From assembly GCA_964035575.1 (NCBI GenBank), contig OZ037848.1, forward strand, positions 248,001-312,000: 64,000 nucleotides of DNA. The letters run 5' to 3'. Shown in pieces: positions 9,360-20,153 of the stretch. Every line of letters begins with the position of its first letter. Position 1 is the first letter of the stretch. Source of the DNA: Rhynchopus sp. YZ270_cl-10. Lineage: Eukaryota; Euglenozoa; Diplonemea; Diplonemida; Diplonemidae. The notes beneath the pieces are model-generated. The model made no database searches. It was not told where the DNA came from and worked only from the letters and a program-made list of their open reading frames with translations. A program made the translations under genes and the position numbers.

Positions 9360-11071
9360 TATCATCCTTTAGCAACGTCGACCATATCATCCACGCTGAG
9401 CTCCCGGTCATCCAAATCTTTACAATGCTTCCAGCGAGGTTCTCATGCATAATAACTGCCTAAAAACAGAGGATATCCCTGCCTGTATAGGGGAAAGCCG
9501 AGTTGATCGTAATGCCTTATGAAAAAATACTCTGAACTCCTTGGATACGGACCCCCTACGATGACATGGGTTTCTTGGAAGGTGGCTTAACGGAATATCT
9601 CGAGCACCGAGAAGAGGGGGAGGAGGAGGAGGTGGTGGTGTGTTACTTCAAAAGGGGTGGATGCCTTTTTTTTGTTGAATTTCGTTCTGATGAAAGAAAG
9701 CAAAGCAAGAAAGGGATAAAAGGCGTCCTTTACGGCCTATATTCGTAGAGGGGACTACAGTTGTATGTATCGATGGGGTGGGGATTTGACAAACTTACGT
9801 CAAAGAAAGCTTGAAACGATGAAGTGCATGGGACTCTTCGTGCGCACATCGAGGGGAGCAAAAAACTATTGTAAAGAAAGGTTCTTGTATGGACGTTGAG
9901 AGGGGATATGACATGTGCGCGAAAAAAGCAACACAAACACACGAACACCTCTTAGAGTAGTGGCAAAAAAAACATGAGACATTTTAACTCTTCTGTTCAG
10001 TCCCATGGTCACAAAAAAACATGCCCGCACCAAAAAGGCTCTGGGATAATATACGTGGCACATACAGACACATTTGGGGCCATATTTCTGCGCAAGAATT
10101 ACCCCCTATTAGTTATGAAACACACACAGCAAATGAGCAAATATTTTCCACACGGTTGTGTTATTTTGAGAATCTCTTACCCCCTCCCTTTTTTTGGTAT
10201 TTTCAACATTAGCAGTTGGACCACATTTACTCGGTAAGTTTTTTCACAACACAAAAAACGGACAACCACACCACGTATGTACAATACGTGAATACATCTG
10301 CAGAAAAAAAAACTTGAAAGCAGAATGATACCCAATGTGCACATCTAAAGCATATTATCATCAACCACAGAACCCAACGGCACTTGGCACACAAAACGCA
10401 GACCCAAAGAGGTGTGGGCTTTTTTTTATTGTACTGCACAAGGCTATTTAAGACATAAAACGTTTTTTTAAGAGTGGTCTTCATGACTTGACCACAACGC
10501 AAACACACAAACTGTAAAGATATGCTCCGCCAAAAGCAACTGAGAGGGTGGCGGGTGGGGGTGACGAAAGGGAAAAAAATGTGAAAGGTGAAAAAAAAAA
10601 AAAAAAAACACCCAAATGAGAAAAATCGGTCAAGGTGAAGCCTAAAGCCCTTAAGGCTCTCTCATGAATGGCAACCCTTTGTAACTATGGACTGTTCTTT
10701 ACGGGGATGGAAAATGAGGAACAGAGTGTACACCAAAAGGGGGTTTGTGCGGGAAGGTACCATGTGTGTACAGTACACAAAAGCAGGAGCGTTCAAAATG
10801 TATGGGTAAAATATTGAACTGTCACACTAATATTGGGAATCTGGAACCAAAAAAGCTTTTTGGCACTCCCAACATTGGTAGCCAGTCTAACATCGTCACT
10901 GGCACAGTTTGCGTGCTTAGTCGTCTTCTTTCTAAAGCTTTGCTTTGAAACCCCCGCTCCCGACACAACCTGACGGAACACCAAGACGCTGTGATCTACA
11001 GTTTCCCTCATATTTCTTTGCAGATCCGAATATAATTTGGTGTAGCAAGACTAATCATTGAGGGTAAAAAC

Positions 11072-11172
11072 CCACCTGATTACCTGAAATTTTAGTGGAA
11101 TTTAGTGGGGTTTTGGAAAGGGGGGTTCAAATACCACCAAACACCACCAAATTTCAGAAAAAAATCAGGTGG
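11072..11172. repeat. About 100-bp foldback repeat
   Basis: CCACCTGATT and CTGAAATTT at the left are matched by AAATTTCAG and AATCAGGTGG at the right, with internal GTGG and CCACC blocks. It could fold into one hairpin. No clear target duplication. Confidence 0.6.
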
Positions 11173-11427
11173 TTAACTGTACACTGGACGTCGCTCTGTT
11201 ATATTTTTTGCATCCTTTTTTTTCAATTAAGACACCGCGAAAATTGGAAAGCGAAAGAAAGAGAAATAGAGAAAAATGTTGGGAAGATGAGCTAAAGCTG
11301 TGCTTTGGTCACCTTATTAAAAAAGGGGAAAAGGGAATGAAAATTCAAACATGAAAAAGACCCTTCTGCAAAAGAACAAGACGCAGATTGGGGAGAGGGT
11401 GAGTAACGTATTTTTTTTTGTACCATA

Positions 11428-11547
11428 CTAGGAACTATTCTGGGACGGAACAAAACTGTGACAGCCCGAAAACCCCGAGCGTCCCAGTTTTGCTCCATCT
11501 CAGAATATTGCTCTCCCAAAATAGTTCCGCCCCAGAATAGCTCCTAG
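11428..11547. mobile_element. 120-bp MITE-like inverted repeat
   Basis: The ends are CTAGGAACTATTCTGGGAC and the near-complement of CCCAGAATAGCTCCTAG, about 24 bp with few mismatches. The left flank is TA and the right is TG, so a TA duplication would have to be mutated on one side. Confidence 0.6.
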
Positions 11548-11715
11548 TGAGGTATATTTACTTCTTTTTTGGAACACCTTCATGTTTTCTTTTGAAAATA
11601 GAATTTGAAAGTGCAAACGCCTCATCGTTCATTAAAAAAATGCTTTGTATTTTTTTGTTCAGAACACCTCAGGGGGATGTACCACTTTTACTTTTGCTTA
11701 TTTTTTTTTTTTTGA

Positions 11716-11865
11716 CAATCTGTCGGTTTAGTGCAGCTGGCGTATCTAGACGGTCTTCACTACACCAACAGATTAGCATTTATTTTTTGTAAAAAAATTG
11801 TTGGAATAGTGTAGCTGCCAAATGTGATCAAGCTCCACTGTCCTTAGAGTCACTCACGTAATAAT
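11716..11865 (+). repeat. Pair of T-linked epsilon modules
   Basis: Two units in tandem. Each starts after a T-rich or A-rich run with an AATCTGT- or AATTGTT-like lead, then TTAGTGCAGCTG or ATAGTGTAGCTG, and ends CTTCACTAC or CTCCACTG. AGTG and CACT can pair. Confidence 0.5.
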
Positions 11866-12477
11866 TTTTTTTTTCGCGTCGGCAGAAACGGATTGTTTCA
11901 AAGGACAACATGCCGACTCGCTTACTCCTAAGCAGGTACGTGATCACCACTCGACACCTTAACCCCACATTGCCAACCATGCGATGCACATTGCAATACA
12001 ATACAAATAGTTTTGTAAGATAGACCTCTCCTGCTCACCTCTTTATCACAATCGTTATCATACGATGCAATGCAACATCGTCAGCAATATGGGTTAAACC
12101 AGACCACAACCACGTATGTTAAAAAATGTAAAATAAAACAACAAAAAATACTCTCAAGAAAAAGCTTATGTAGGTTCAGGTGCTGTGCTTTCGTTTTTGT
12201 TCATTTTTGTGAAATGTTTGGTATCTGAAGGAAAAAAAAATGCACTTTCAAGGAATGCATTTCAGAGTACCCATTTCTATTCGATGTGTTCTATGCGTGG
12301 CAGGGGGGAGGGAAGATTGCCAGCATGGTTTCTTTTTTCCTTCTTTCTTTTTTGTTAGAAACATTAATTTAAAACCAAGAGCGGGAAGGGTGGTGCAGAC
12401 TGCACGGAGATGTTCCTCAGAGGTGTATTGCAGGAAGCACAGTGCATATACTTGGCATAGTTATCGCATGTGGGTGT

Positions 12478-14886
12478 TTAAACAGTGCCCGTCTCCGTGA
12501 CACGTGGCTTTGCTGTCTCTTGGTAGGCGCAGTCGAAGTCGTACGACTCCATCTCGTCCCCGAAGAGCGGGCCGTCCGCATTCATCTTATCCTGTCTGTG
12601 GTTGTTCTTGACAAAGACAGCCGCAACAGCAGCACCCATGCACAGCGCACCGACAACACCGATGATGGCCCACAGCCAGCCCTTCGAAGACGACTCGTCC
12701 TCCTCCTCAGCTGTCTCCTGTACGCCAGCCCCAAGCGGGATCACCTCCTGTCCGTCCACCCCGCCCAGCGTCCCTGTCTCCGTCTTCGCCACAATGTCCT
12801 TCTCCATCTGCCCCACCGTGGCCTCGTCCTCACCCACAAGGTCGTACACAGCGTAGATCCCATCCTCCACCACCTCGTCCCCAAGCACAGAAGCGTCGCG
12901 TGCAGTCACGTTCTTCGCCTGCCTCACACGTGTGCGCTCCTCATCCAGCAGGTCGTTGTTCCAAGAGCGTGGGATCACAGTCGCCCACTCCTCAAGCTTG
13001 TCCGAGCTGGGAACCTGGCTTCCCGCCATGAGCACTCCCAACAGCTTCACAACCAGACGCGATGGGTCCACCTGCAGGTCCTTCGACGCCTCGAGGATGG
13101 CCCAACGCAGGCGACGCAGCGTCTTCTTCGGGTGCTCGCGCACGTCGTCTGCCGTTCCCTGCACCTTCAGCTGCATCTCCTTCTTCGTCACACCCTGCGC
13201 CTTCTCCTCCTCGTCCACCTTTGCGTCGTGCTTCGCCTCCTCCTCCTTCTGCGCCGCAGAGCACGTACTTCCAGTGGTGTTGCAGCAGTACGCACGTTCC
13301 GTGGTGTTCAGGTTTGCGTTCGTGCTGCTGCAGTCCTTCTTGCACGACACATCCTTCTCTCTGCAGCACCACTCGCTCTTCTCCTCCTCCCACGTCGCAT
13401 GGTCAGAGCCGTCGAAGCAATCGTGTGCCTCCGCAGTGCATCCGATGTCGACACTCCTGCAGCACTCAGCACGCTGTGCGTCCTCCTTCAGCGTACCCGC
13501 CTGTGCCAGTGCCTCACATGTTGCCTTCATCTCCGACTTCAGCTCCTTCTCCTTCTTCTCCTCCTCGCTCTCGCACCTCACGTTCTCCTCCCTGCAGCAC
13601 CACTCACGCTGCTCCTTCGTCCACGGCTCAGATGTGGTGGCGTCCCAGTTGCACCTTGGCGGAGGAAGTGGCTGAGATGGTGACTTGTTCGGGTTGGTCG
13701 TGTTCACCGACGGCTTGGGGTCAGTCACGTTCATGGCTGGCTTGTTCGGGTCGGTCGTGTTCATGGGTGGCCTGTTCGGGTCAGTCACGTTAACTGGAGA
13801 CCTCGGGTCAGTCACGTTCACCGACGGCTTGGGGTCAGTCATGTTCATTGGTGGCTTGTTCGGGTTGGTTGTGTTCATGGGTGGCTTGGGGTCAGTCACG
13901 TTAACTGGAGGCTTCGGGTCGGTCACGTTCTTCGGCGGCTTGTTGGGGTTGGTCCCGTTCACCGACGGCTTGGGGTCAGTCACGTTCACCGGCTTGTTTG
14001 GGTCAGTTCCATTGACAGGCTTGTTTGGGATGGTACCGTTCACCGGCTTGTTCGGGTCAGTCCCGTTCACTGGTGGCTTGTTTGGGTCGGTTCCGTTCAT
14101 TGGTGGGCGGTTCGGGTCGGTTCCGTTCATAGGCGGCTTGTTGGGGTCAGTCACGTTCACGGGAGGTCTGTTCGGATCCGTTCCGTTCATTGGTGGCTTG
14201 TTCGGGTCAGTTCCATTCATGGGTGGTTTGTTGGGGTCAGTTCCGTTCATTGGTGGGCGGTTCGGGTCGGTTCCGTTAAGTGGCAGCTGGTTGGGGTCAG
14301 TTCCATTCACGGGAGGTCTGTTCGGATCCGTTCCGTTCATTGGTGGTTTGGGGTCGGTCCCGTTCATGGGCGGCTTAGGGTCAGTTCCGTTGACCGGTGG
14401 CTTGGGGTCGGTTCCGTTGACCGGTGGCCTAGGGTCAGTTCCATTGACCGGTGGCTTGGGGTCAGTTCCGTTGACCGGTGGTGGCTTGTTCGGGTCAGTC
14501 CCGTTCATCGGCGGCATGGGATCCGTTCCGTTGAGTGGCTTGGGGTCGGTTCCGTTCATCGGTGGCTTGTTGTTCGGGTCCGTCCCGTTTGTTGGCGGCA
14601 TGGGATCAGTTCCGTTGACCGGTGGCTTGTTCGGGTCAGTTCCATTGAGAGGTGGGCGGTTCGGGTCGGTTCCGTTGATCGGTGGTGGCTGGTTCGGGTC
14701 TGTTCCATTCAGTGGCGGCCTGTTGGGATCGGTTCCGTTCAACGGTGGTCGGTTCGGATCTGTTCCGTTGATTGGGGGTTGATTGGGGTCGGTACCATTC
14801 CCCTGAGGTCCGTTGGGATCCGTTGTCGCAGCTGGCAGCGCGAGGACAGCAGTCGCTGTACAGGCGAGAAGAAGCACAGTGCGCAT
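12478..14886 (-). CDS. Mucin-like type I membrane protein with 39 N-glycosylation repeats
   Basis: The 802-residue protein starts with a clear signal peptide (MRTVLLLACTATAVLALPA). Then come 39 short units of the type NGTDPNRPP, each with an N-x-T sequon, to about residue 400; the first two thirds are mostly NGT and the last third drifts to NVT and NTT. A Cys-rich block follows (about 405-540) with four related units (EWCCREENVRC, AECCRSVDIGC, EWCCREKDVSC, AYCCNTTGSTC). An acidic, helical region leads to one membrane span (about 737-760, GWLWAIIGVVGALCMGAA) and a short cytosolic tail. A heavily glycosylated, rod-like cell-surface protein is inferred. Dense Pro and Asn-linked sites suggest a stiff coat or stalk. 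The repeat array is prone to length change. It lies 275 bp downstream of the FHA-domain gene on the same strand. Confidence 0.85.
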   Translation of the reverse strand: MRTVLLLACTATAVLALPAATTDPNGPQGNGTDPNQPPINGTDPNRPPLNGTDPNRPPLNGTDPNQPPPINGTDPNRPPLNGTDPNKPPVNGTDPMPPTNGTDPNNKPPMNGTDPKPLNGTDPMPPMNGTDPNKPPPVNGTDPKPPVNGTDPRPPVNGTDPKPPVNGTDPKPPMNGTDPKPPMNGTDPNRPPVNGTDPNQLPLNGTDPNRPPMNGTDPNKPPMNGTDPNKPPMNGTDPNRPPVNVTDPNKPPMNGTDPNRPPMNGTDPNKPPVNGTDPNKPVNGTIPNKPVNGTDPNKPVNVTDPKPSVNGTNPNKPPKNVTDPKPPVNVTDPKPPMNTTNPNKPPMNMTDPKPSVNVTDPRSPVNVTDPNRPPMNTTDPNKPAMNVTDPKPSVNTTNPNKSPSQPLPPPRCNWDATTSEPWTKEQREWCCREENVRCESEEEKKEKELKSEMKATCEALAQAGTLKEDAQRAECCRSVDIGCTAEAHDCFDGSDHATWEEEKSEWCCREKDVSCKKDCSSTNANLNTTERAYCCNTTGSTCSAAQKEEEAKHDAKVDEEEKAQGVTKKEMQLKVQGTADDVREHPKKTLRRLRWAILEASKDLQVDPSRLVVKLLGVLMAGSQVPSSDKLEEWATVIPRSWNNDLLDEERTRVRQAKNVTARDASVLGDEVVEDGIYAVYDLVGEDEATVGQMEKDIVAKTETGTLGGVDGQEVIPLGAGVQETAEEEDESSSKGWLWAIIGVVGALCMGAAVAAVFVKNNHRQDKMNADGPLFGDEMESYDFDCAYQETAKPRVTETGTV

Positions 14887-15160
14887 TGTGTTGTGTTTGA
14901 TATGAGAACTGACGTGGGTGTAGGAAGCAGACAGGGACAACGTGAGACGCTGTGGGAAGCTGCAAAAACACAAAAAAAGGGGACCAAGGGGGATGCTCTA
15001 CTTCATAGTGGCTTTGGTTCTGAGTGCCACTAAAAGAAATCCCACCCTCCACCCTCCGCCCGCAGTGTGTATCCACCGCCCCAGAAACCCAGAAAAAATA
15101 GACAAAAAATTGAATGAAGGTTCTGATACATCCTCAAAAGAACACGCCAGCAAGGACCCT

Positions 15161-16556
15161 TCAGCAAGATGGCACCAAGACAATGGTCACGTCCTCAATG
15201 GTGATCAACGCACGTTCAGAGACCACAATGGCGTCGCTGCTGCATGAGACATAACGTTGCGGATTCGAACCAACACCTGTGTGAAATAAAAGGCGGTGAT
15301 TTAAAAAAAAAAAAAATAATTCACCCTTTGCACTCTCCCTTTCTGGCAACGCTGTATTCTTGGAGTCTCAAAACCACAACGCTCCTTTTCACCCCTTACT
15401 CATTTCTATTTTTTCGCCAAGCTTAATCGCCTAGCTTTGAGAAAATCTCCACATCTTAAAACAAAATACACATACGCAACTCAAAGGCATTATGCGACAA
15501 CGGCACTATCATCGTCGCCCCCAACGGCCCTACGGACAGCAGGAAGTGCCGTCTTGATATACGCTGTGGCTTTGACGAGAAGCGTGCGATGTCTATACAG
15601 CCCGGACCCTCCTGTGGACAGCGCCCTATGTACACACTGGGGAGCAGCACTTCGATCTGTGAGGATACACAGCCGTCGTGCACCATGAGCTTTGCATATG
15701 AGGTGAGACGCTTCTGGAGTGTCGGGGTGGCGTTGGCTTGCTTGCCGCATGGTCCTGACGACTTCCTCCCCATCATCCTTTGTGGTACTGGGCTCAACGC
15801 AGACGGAGGTGTAGCCCCCCCTACCACCCCTCCCACCGCCACCCCAAGCCCCACCACAACACGGTCCTCAGCAGCGCCAAACACCTCCTCCTCCTCCTCC
15901 TCACTCTCCCCGCCAATCAAACTCTGCTTCGACTGCAGCGAACTCACTATCGCAACACCATCCTCACCACACGCAACATCCTTCCCAGTAGACACCTCTG
16001 GAACCTCCTTTTCAAGAACCTCAGCGCACCGCATTGCCTCCCCTAGCTCTGCTGGTGGCGCCGTCTCTAGGGGAACCGCGAGCGTTGTTTTTGTGACAGT
16101 TTCCCCTCCTCCGTTTTGCTCTAAGATTTCGTTCGCTCTTTGCCACGCAAGGACCTCGATGAAGGCTGGGGTAGACATCACATCCAACACCGCGTCGCGT
16201 TCCGAATCTGCCAAATCACCCACCACCCTTTCCTGCAACTCCTGCAACGCGGCTGCAAGGTTCTGCTCCAACGCCTCCTCGGGCTTCGCTATCTGCGCCA
16301 AGGAGCCATCCATGATGTCCGCGGTTAGCACATCTCTCGTTCTCCGAGCGTTCTTCCCATCAGGGATCAACGCTGCTGCCCCTGCTCCAGGGCGTGGTAA
16401 CATAGTCCCGTTCAAGACCCCAGAGGGCAAATGGTACCCATCAGGGGAAGACGGAAGAACAATCTGGGGGAGATCCTCGATACACCGTATAGACGCCAAA
16501 CGTCGCCGTTTTGAGGCAAGTTCGTTCCATCCGTTGAGTCGTTCAGAGGCGGACAT
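15161..16556 (-). CDS. FHA-domain protein, two exons
   Basis: Exon 1 is 16556-15476 and exon 2 is 15276-15161; the 199-nt intron has GTATGT at its donor and CACAG at its acceptor. Joining keeps the frame and gives 398 residues. The C-terminal 100 residues form an FHA domain: VYIGR (310-312 are IGR), the phosphothreonine-binding segment ISRRHF (S334-H337), SHNAF (N356), and the last beta strands on exon 2 (DAIVVSERALITIEDVTIVL). Without exon 2 the domain would be cut short, which supports the splice. The N-terminal 290 residues are of unknown fold, with helices at about 85-150 and an acidic run near 220. FHA domains bind phosphothreonine peptides in nuclear signalling, DNA repair and transport; the partner here is unknown. 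No kinase or other catalytic domain was seen. Confidence 0.82.
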
Positions 16557-17452
16557 TATTGGGTTTTATGGGGTGGGTGTGAGGTTGAGGATATTGAAAA
16601 AGACAGCGGTTTTGTGTCCGGTAGAGAGAGCAGCGCTTGGTTGAATTCCCTAAGCGGGCTTGTCAAAAAAAAGGGTATAAGAAAAGGTGTACAGAGAGGA
16701 TGGGGGGTTTGCCTGGAATGGATTGGGTGTAGTGGGTTTGTCAAAATTTGCGCTTCGAATCACGACCTTTCCCCGCTGTGGTTTACGCACAATAAGCAGA
16801 AGAAAACACATCACAATACGTGTATTGTGATGTATTTTGATGCATTTTGCGTATTCCAATGGGCTCATCACAATACTGCCACCATTACCCTACAGAACAG
16901 GTGTGAATAGAAAAGTAAAAAAGAAGGAAAACAACAACTGCGCAATACTTTTAAGCAGGTACTGCTCTCCACAGAACACTCATAATCACAAACACACACT
17001 TCAAAGCAGTATTAGCAGGATTGTTCCACTGCCTTTCAGCCTGACCTCTCATCCTGCAGGTCCGTGGGGTTCCCCTTATCACCACATGCTGAGCAAGACA
17101 ACGTCCTTCGTTCAGTTTGTTCCGAAAGGTAGAACACAAGCCAAAAAAGGAAGCTTTGTCTCTACGCCACTGTGTTGACCTATGGAGTGCGGGATATATT
17201 TATTAACACTGCCTTTCGTCTGAGCTACCACAACAACACTCCGCTTATATCATCGCGCCTCCTCCACAGGGAAGCATGGTGGTGATAACCACATAATGGG
17301 GTACCTCGAAAGCACTTCAATACGACCGCAAAAGTCCCCCCTCCCTCTGTACTGAACAACACAGCCCTGAGGGGGGTGTCAGCATTGCCTGCTGCCGTAA
17401 GGTTGGTCTCCCTGGACCATTTGGTGCGGTGTGTTGTGGGATGGTGTTGGTG
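16557..17452. other. Intergenic stretch with an upstream repeat shared with another gene
   Basis: Holds a 24-nt palindrome (CATCACAATAC, GT, GTATTGTGATG) at about 16808-16831 and the 58-bp repeat at 16857-16914. The part 16920-17450 shows nothing I can assign. Confidence 0.5.
16857..16914 (-). promoter_or_regulatory. 58-bp repeat upstream of the FHA gene (possible shared 5' element)
   Basis: CAATACTGCCACCATTACCC and ACAGGTGTGAATAGAAAA are nearly identical to 28558-28620. In both places the block lies a few hundred bases or less upstream of a minus-strand start codon (301 bp here, 128 bp there). It could be a promoter or 5' UTR element, or simply a small dispersed repeat. Confidence 0.35.
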
Positions 17453-17746
17453 TTAGTTGTGCACATAGCTCGCACGCCCGACGTAACAGATGTAGGCAAG
17501 CAGCACCACCACGGGAAGTGATAGTGGCACCATCAGCATCTGGTGTAACGGGGTCTCGACCTGAAGGGGCTGACCTCGTGCAGATTGGTTAGCGGCATCA
17601 ACGTTTGTGTGCAGCCACCAGAGTATTGAAAGCAGTGGTGGGGATAGCAACGCCCATACACCCCCAGCCAGCACCCACGGAGAAGGCGCCAGTCCGTGGC
17701 CACTCCCAACCGGGTTCGCATGTCCCACTGTGCGTACCTCCTCCAT
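17453..17746 (-). CDS. Small two-span membrane protein of unknown function
   Basis: The 97-residue reading frame starts MEEVRTVGHANPVGSGHGL. It has two hydrophobic segments, about 27-44 (VLAGGVWALLSPPLLSIL) and 71-90 (MVPLSLPVVVLLAYICYVG), joined by a polar loop with one N-x-S site. There is no signal peptide or known motif. It lies 0.9 kb upstream of the FHA gene on the same strand and is more G/C-rich than its surroundings, which supports coding. It could also be one exon of a longer gene. Not assigned to any family. Confidence 0.5.
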   Translation of the reverse strand: MEEVRTVGHANPVGSGHGLAPSPWVLAGGVWALLSPPLLSILWWLHTNVDAANQSARGQPLQVETPLHQMLMVPLSLPVVVLLAYICYVGRASYVHN

Positions 17747-17889
17747 TTATGGCGAATTTTCTCCGGTCCTTAGAATGATTAAGATATTATTTTTATTACA
17801 AAATAGGTTGTGCAAGAGGAGGAAGGTGGTGGAAAGAAAAAAGGGGGGTGTCGTTTATTTTGTTGTTGTTGAAACGTTGAAAAGCCCTG

Positions 17890-18355
17890 TTTAAAGAAAA
17901 AAACCGTCTGAGCGCAGCATCTACTCCTACAAGAGTGGATCCACCACCGCCCTGCACCGACCTGCGCTGCGTACACCGCACCTCACGCGGCTGGGTGCGA
18001 CGACCATCCGCAACCTCCGAGTGGAACGCCACCCACTCGTCTACAACAAGCTGCACCCGGACAGGACGGCGTACTGTCCACGTTGCTCCGAAGAGGCTTC
18101 GCTCCGCCACATCTTCTCCCGGTGCAGCAACCCCGCAACCCCACGTTCCAGCCTCCCTTCAACGAACCTGGGGCAGCTGATGCAACGCCACGAGGCAGAC
18201 GTGCTCCGCTTCCTTTGCGAGGCTGGATACCTGGACGATGAAACTGAATCACTCATGCGCCATTGAGTCACTGATGTGGCACCGGCGTGATGACTTTTTA
18301 AACCTACCTTCTCAAAATAAGAATCAAAATTAAAAAAAAAAAAAAAAAACAGAAA
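17890..18355 (+). mobile_element. 5'-truncated LINE: C-terminal end of a non-LTR reverse transcriptase
   Basis: An open frame runs to a TGA at 18264-18266. It contains TRLGATTIRNLRVERHPL and a zinc-knuckle-like motif CPRC-x7-H-x4-C (CPRCSEEASLRHIFSRC), then LGQLMQRHEADVLRFLCEAG. This is the arrangement seen after the reverse transcriptase domain of ingi/I-like and related LINEs. A short 3' UTR and an A-tail (about 18330-18350) follow. The 5' part is missing, as in typical truncated LINE insertions. The orientation is opposite to the genes. Confidence 0.65.
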
Positions 18356-18530
18356 CAAAAACAAAAACAAAAAGTGAGTAGGACGTAGTAGCGGTATCCA
18401 CGAAACGAGAGATAGGCGAGGAAAGGCAGCGTGGAGTTCACACGAGAAAAAAGCGAGGTGTCTACACGTCATCAATTTATCAATTTATCAAAAAAAAAAA
18501 AAAAAAACAAAAAAAAAACCCAAATTTTTA

Positions 18531-18797
18531 GCTTTTATATGGGGGCATGTCCCCTTTTGTCGTCAGCCCAGAGTCAGTAGGCTCTGCCACACCTTGGGGA
18601 GAGGTGTGCGGACTGTGTCTCCAAGAGGAAAAGGGAAGCTGTCCCCCCTGCCCCGTCGCAGTGTGGAACCCCGCTAAGTAGCACAACAACAAAACTAAGC
18701 AAGAGGCAGTACCAGTGGCGCGGCTACCAATAACTACCGTGTAGTCAGCGTCACGCCTACCATGGTAGGTTACAGTGAAAAAAAAAAAAAAAAATTG
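18531..18797 (+). mobile_element. SINE-like retroposon with poly(A) tail
   Basis: This compact G/C-rich unit of about 245 bp ends GCCTACCATGGTAGG, TTACAGTG and a run of A (18779-18795). The last 25 bp recur next to a long T-run at 23305-23329 in the opposite orientation, as expected for a severely truncated copy sharing the same 3' end. I find no convincing tRNA A/B boxes, so the origin of the head is unknown. Confidence 0.45.
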
Positions 18798-19227
18798 AAA
18801 ATGCATCTCGTCTCAGGAAAAGAAAGCATGAGAGGATGGCCAGGCACCCCTTTCTTTGATGCATCGGCAACATTTGAAATGAAATGTGATAAAAGCCCCA
18901 CACCACAGAACGCAAACAAAAGAGACCCTCTGCCAACAAGCACGTCCCTCCTGCAACTTTCATAGATTTTCACCAAACAAGCTTTGCGCCTGTACGGCTG
19001 CATTCAACGGAAACACTCATCACCTTGCGGGATCACCCAAGGCAACCAGACGCAAGTTACAGGCAAAATTTACTGGGTTGCAAGTGTGGGATGGGATGGA
19101 GAGCAGAGACAGTCAGGAAGATGTTACCGTCCAGTAGTGGGGTCACTTTGCCAAAATGGACAAGTTGTTGGTACATACGTAAATACACACAAAAATAGCC
19201 TGCAACTTATAAAATGACACACCCCCT

Positions 19228-19292
19228 ATATTGACAGGTCCTTGACATGTCCTTGACATGTCCCCGACAGTTGTTCGGTAACACCATTTTGA
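19228..19292 (+). repeat. Theta-type repeat with tandem TTGACATGTCC
   Basis: ATATTGACAGGTCC, then TTGACATGTCC twice, then CCGACAGTTGTTCGGTAAC. The same unit occurs in reverse at 52680-52740 and in a diverged form at 62015-62065. Confidence 0.6.
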
Positions 19293-19304
19293 GTTTTAAA
19301 AAAA

Positions 19305-19400
19305 GTAGAGTTGAAATACAAAGCCCTCTCGTGGCAGTGTACCTTTGATATAACCGGCTGTATCGAGGTGGACACCCAAACAATCTCCAACCATGCATTT
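19305..19400 (+). repeat. Delta-type module
   Basis: GTTGAAATACAAA, then a hairpin GCC-CTCTCGT-GGC, then AGTGTACCTTTGATATAAC and GGTGGACACCCAA. Related units are at 60560-60660 and 62550-62640. The 7-nt loop is the one found in alpha and beta modules. Confidence 0.6.
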
Positions 19401-19639
19401 TGTGGTTTACATCTGATATGTGCTACTCCCACTTCCACTCATCAGATGAGCGGGGAGCATTGCGAACACAGGGTCAAGGAAGCCGTCCCTGGTCAAAGTC
19501 CTCCCAGACTGTCCCGTCAGGTATTTGGAAATGAATACGATAGTACTGTCCAGGAGAATGAAGGGGGAAAGTAGGTGGTAAAAAAAGGGAAAATGATTGG
19601 TTATCTCTTGGTCTGGTTTTATGCACTTTTTTTTTTGTG

Positions 19640-19705
19640 TTGTGTCGACAATAGCCGAGTAATCCCACCAGGTGGGAGAATTCGGGTCTGCACTGAACGT
19701 TGACT
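19640..19705 (+). repeat. Zeta-type T-linked module
   Basis: After a T-run it reads TGTCGACAATAGCC, a hairpin CCCACC-A-GGTGGG, then GGGTCTGCACTGAACGTTG. Relatives are at 59645-59700 and 62810-62870. Confidence 0.5.
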
Positions 19706-20153
19706 TTTTATTATTACTTTTTTTTTTTGAAAACCTTGTATGTGCTCCACTATACTTTTTTGTAGTTTCGACAATCAACCTGTCCGAGGACGGGTTCTGT
19801 ACAACAAAGTCGCCCGAAGGCTAATGAATTTCAAAGGTATAGATGCAGATCATCCTCAACCCAAAGAAATTACTTTTAAGTTTCTGTAAATAAAAAGTCA
19901 ACACATGGCCTCTGTTTACTCCACACTGGGGTGTTTACTACACACGGGGAAATGTAACATAGGGGGGGGGGGGGGGGGGGATTAGGGGGTCCGACTCAGC
20001 CGTTTTTGGCTGGGACCCAACGTACAAAAAACTCATTTTTAAACTTCTGGCCATCTCCAAGGCAATTGCGGGTGAAAAACACCCTCAGAGTGGGTCACAG
20101 GGGGCCTGTGGGCCGAAAAACGATCCAGAAGCCACCCCAGAATACCAAAAAAT

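Larger units (their letters stand above)
9363..12477. other. Gene-poor stretch with modules and two small foldback repeats
   Basis: No coding region is supported. It holds a beta-like module (about 9809-9852), an A-run at about 10590-10606, two inverted-repeat elements (11072-11172 and 11428-11547) and two T-linked epsilon modules (11716-11765 and 11805-11865). Confidence 0.6.
18798..19984. other. Gene-poor stretch packed with dispersed modules
   Basis: In order: an eta unit (19118-19175), a theta unit (19228-19292), a delta unit (19305-19400), two zeta units (about 19640-19705 and 19760-19805), and a run of 19 G at 19962-19980, just before the TIR element. No coding region was seen. Confidence 0.6.

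Noticed and set aside
12442-13683. 413-codon plus-strand frame rich in Leu/Arg
   Set aside because: A shadow of the G/C-rich minus-strand mucin-like gene, with no domain and biased composition.
13685-14782. Long plus-strand frame of Gly/Phe/Val repeats opposite the mucin-like gene
   Set aside because: It is the complement of the NGTDP repeat array. The minus-strand frame has a signal peptide, Cys units and a membrane span.
15244-15280. A perfect tRNA B-box-like sequence (GGTTCGAATCC) on the minus strand
   Set aside because: It falls inside exon 2 of the FHA-domain gene, no matching A box or cloverleaf could be drawn, and the coding explanation is complete.
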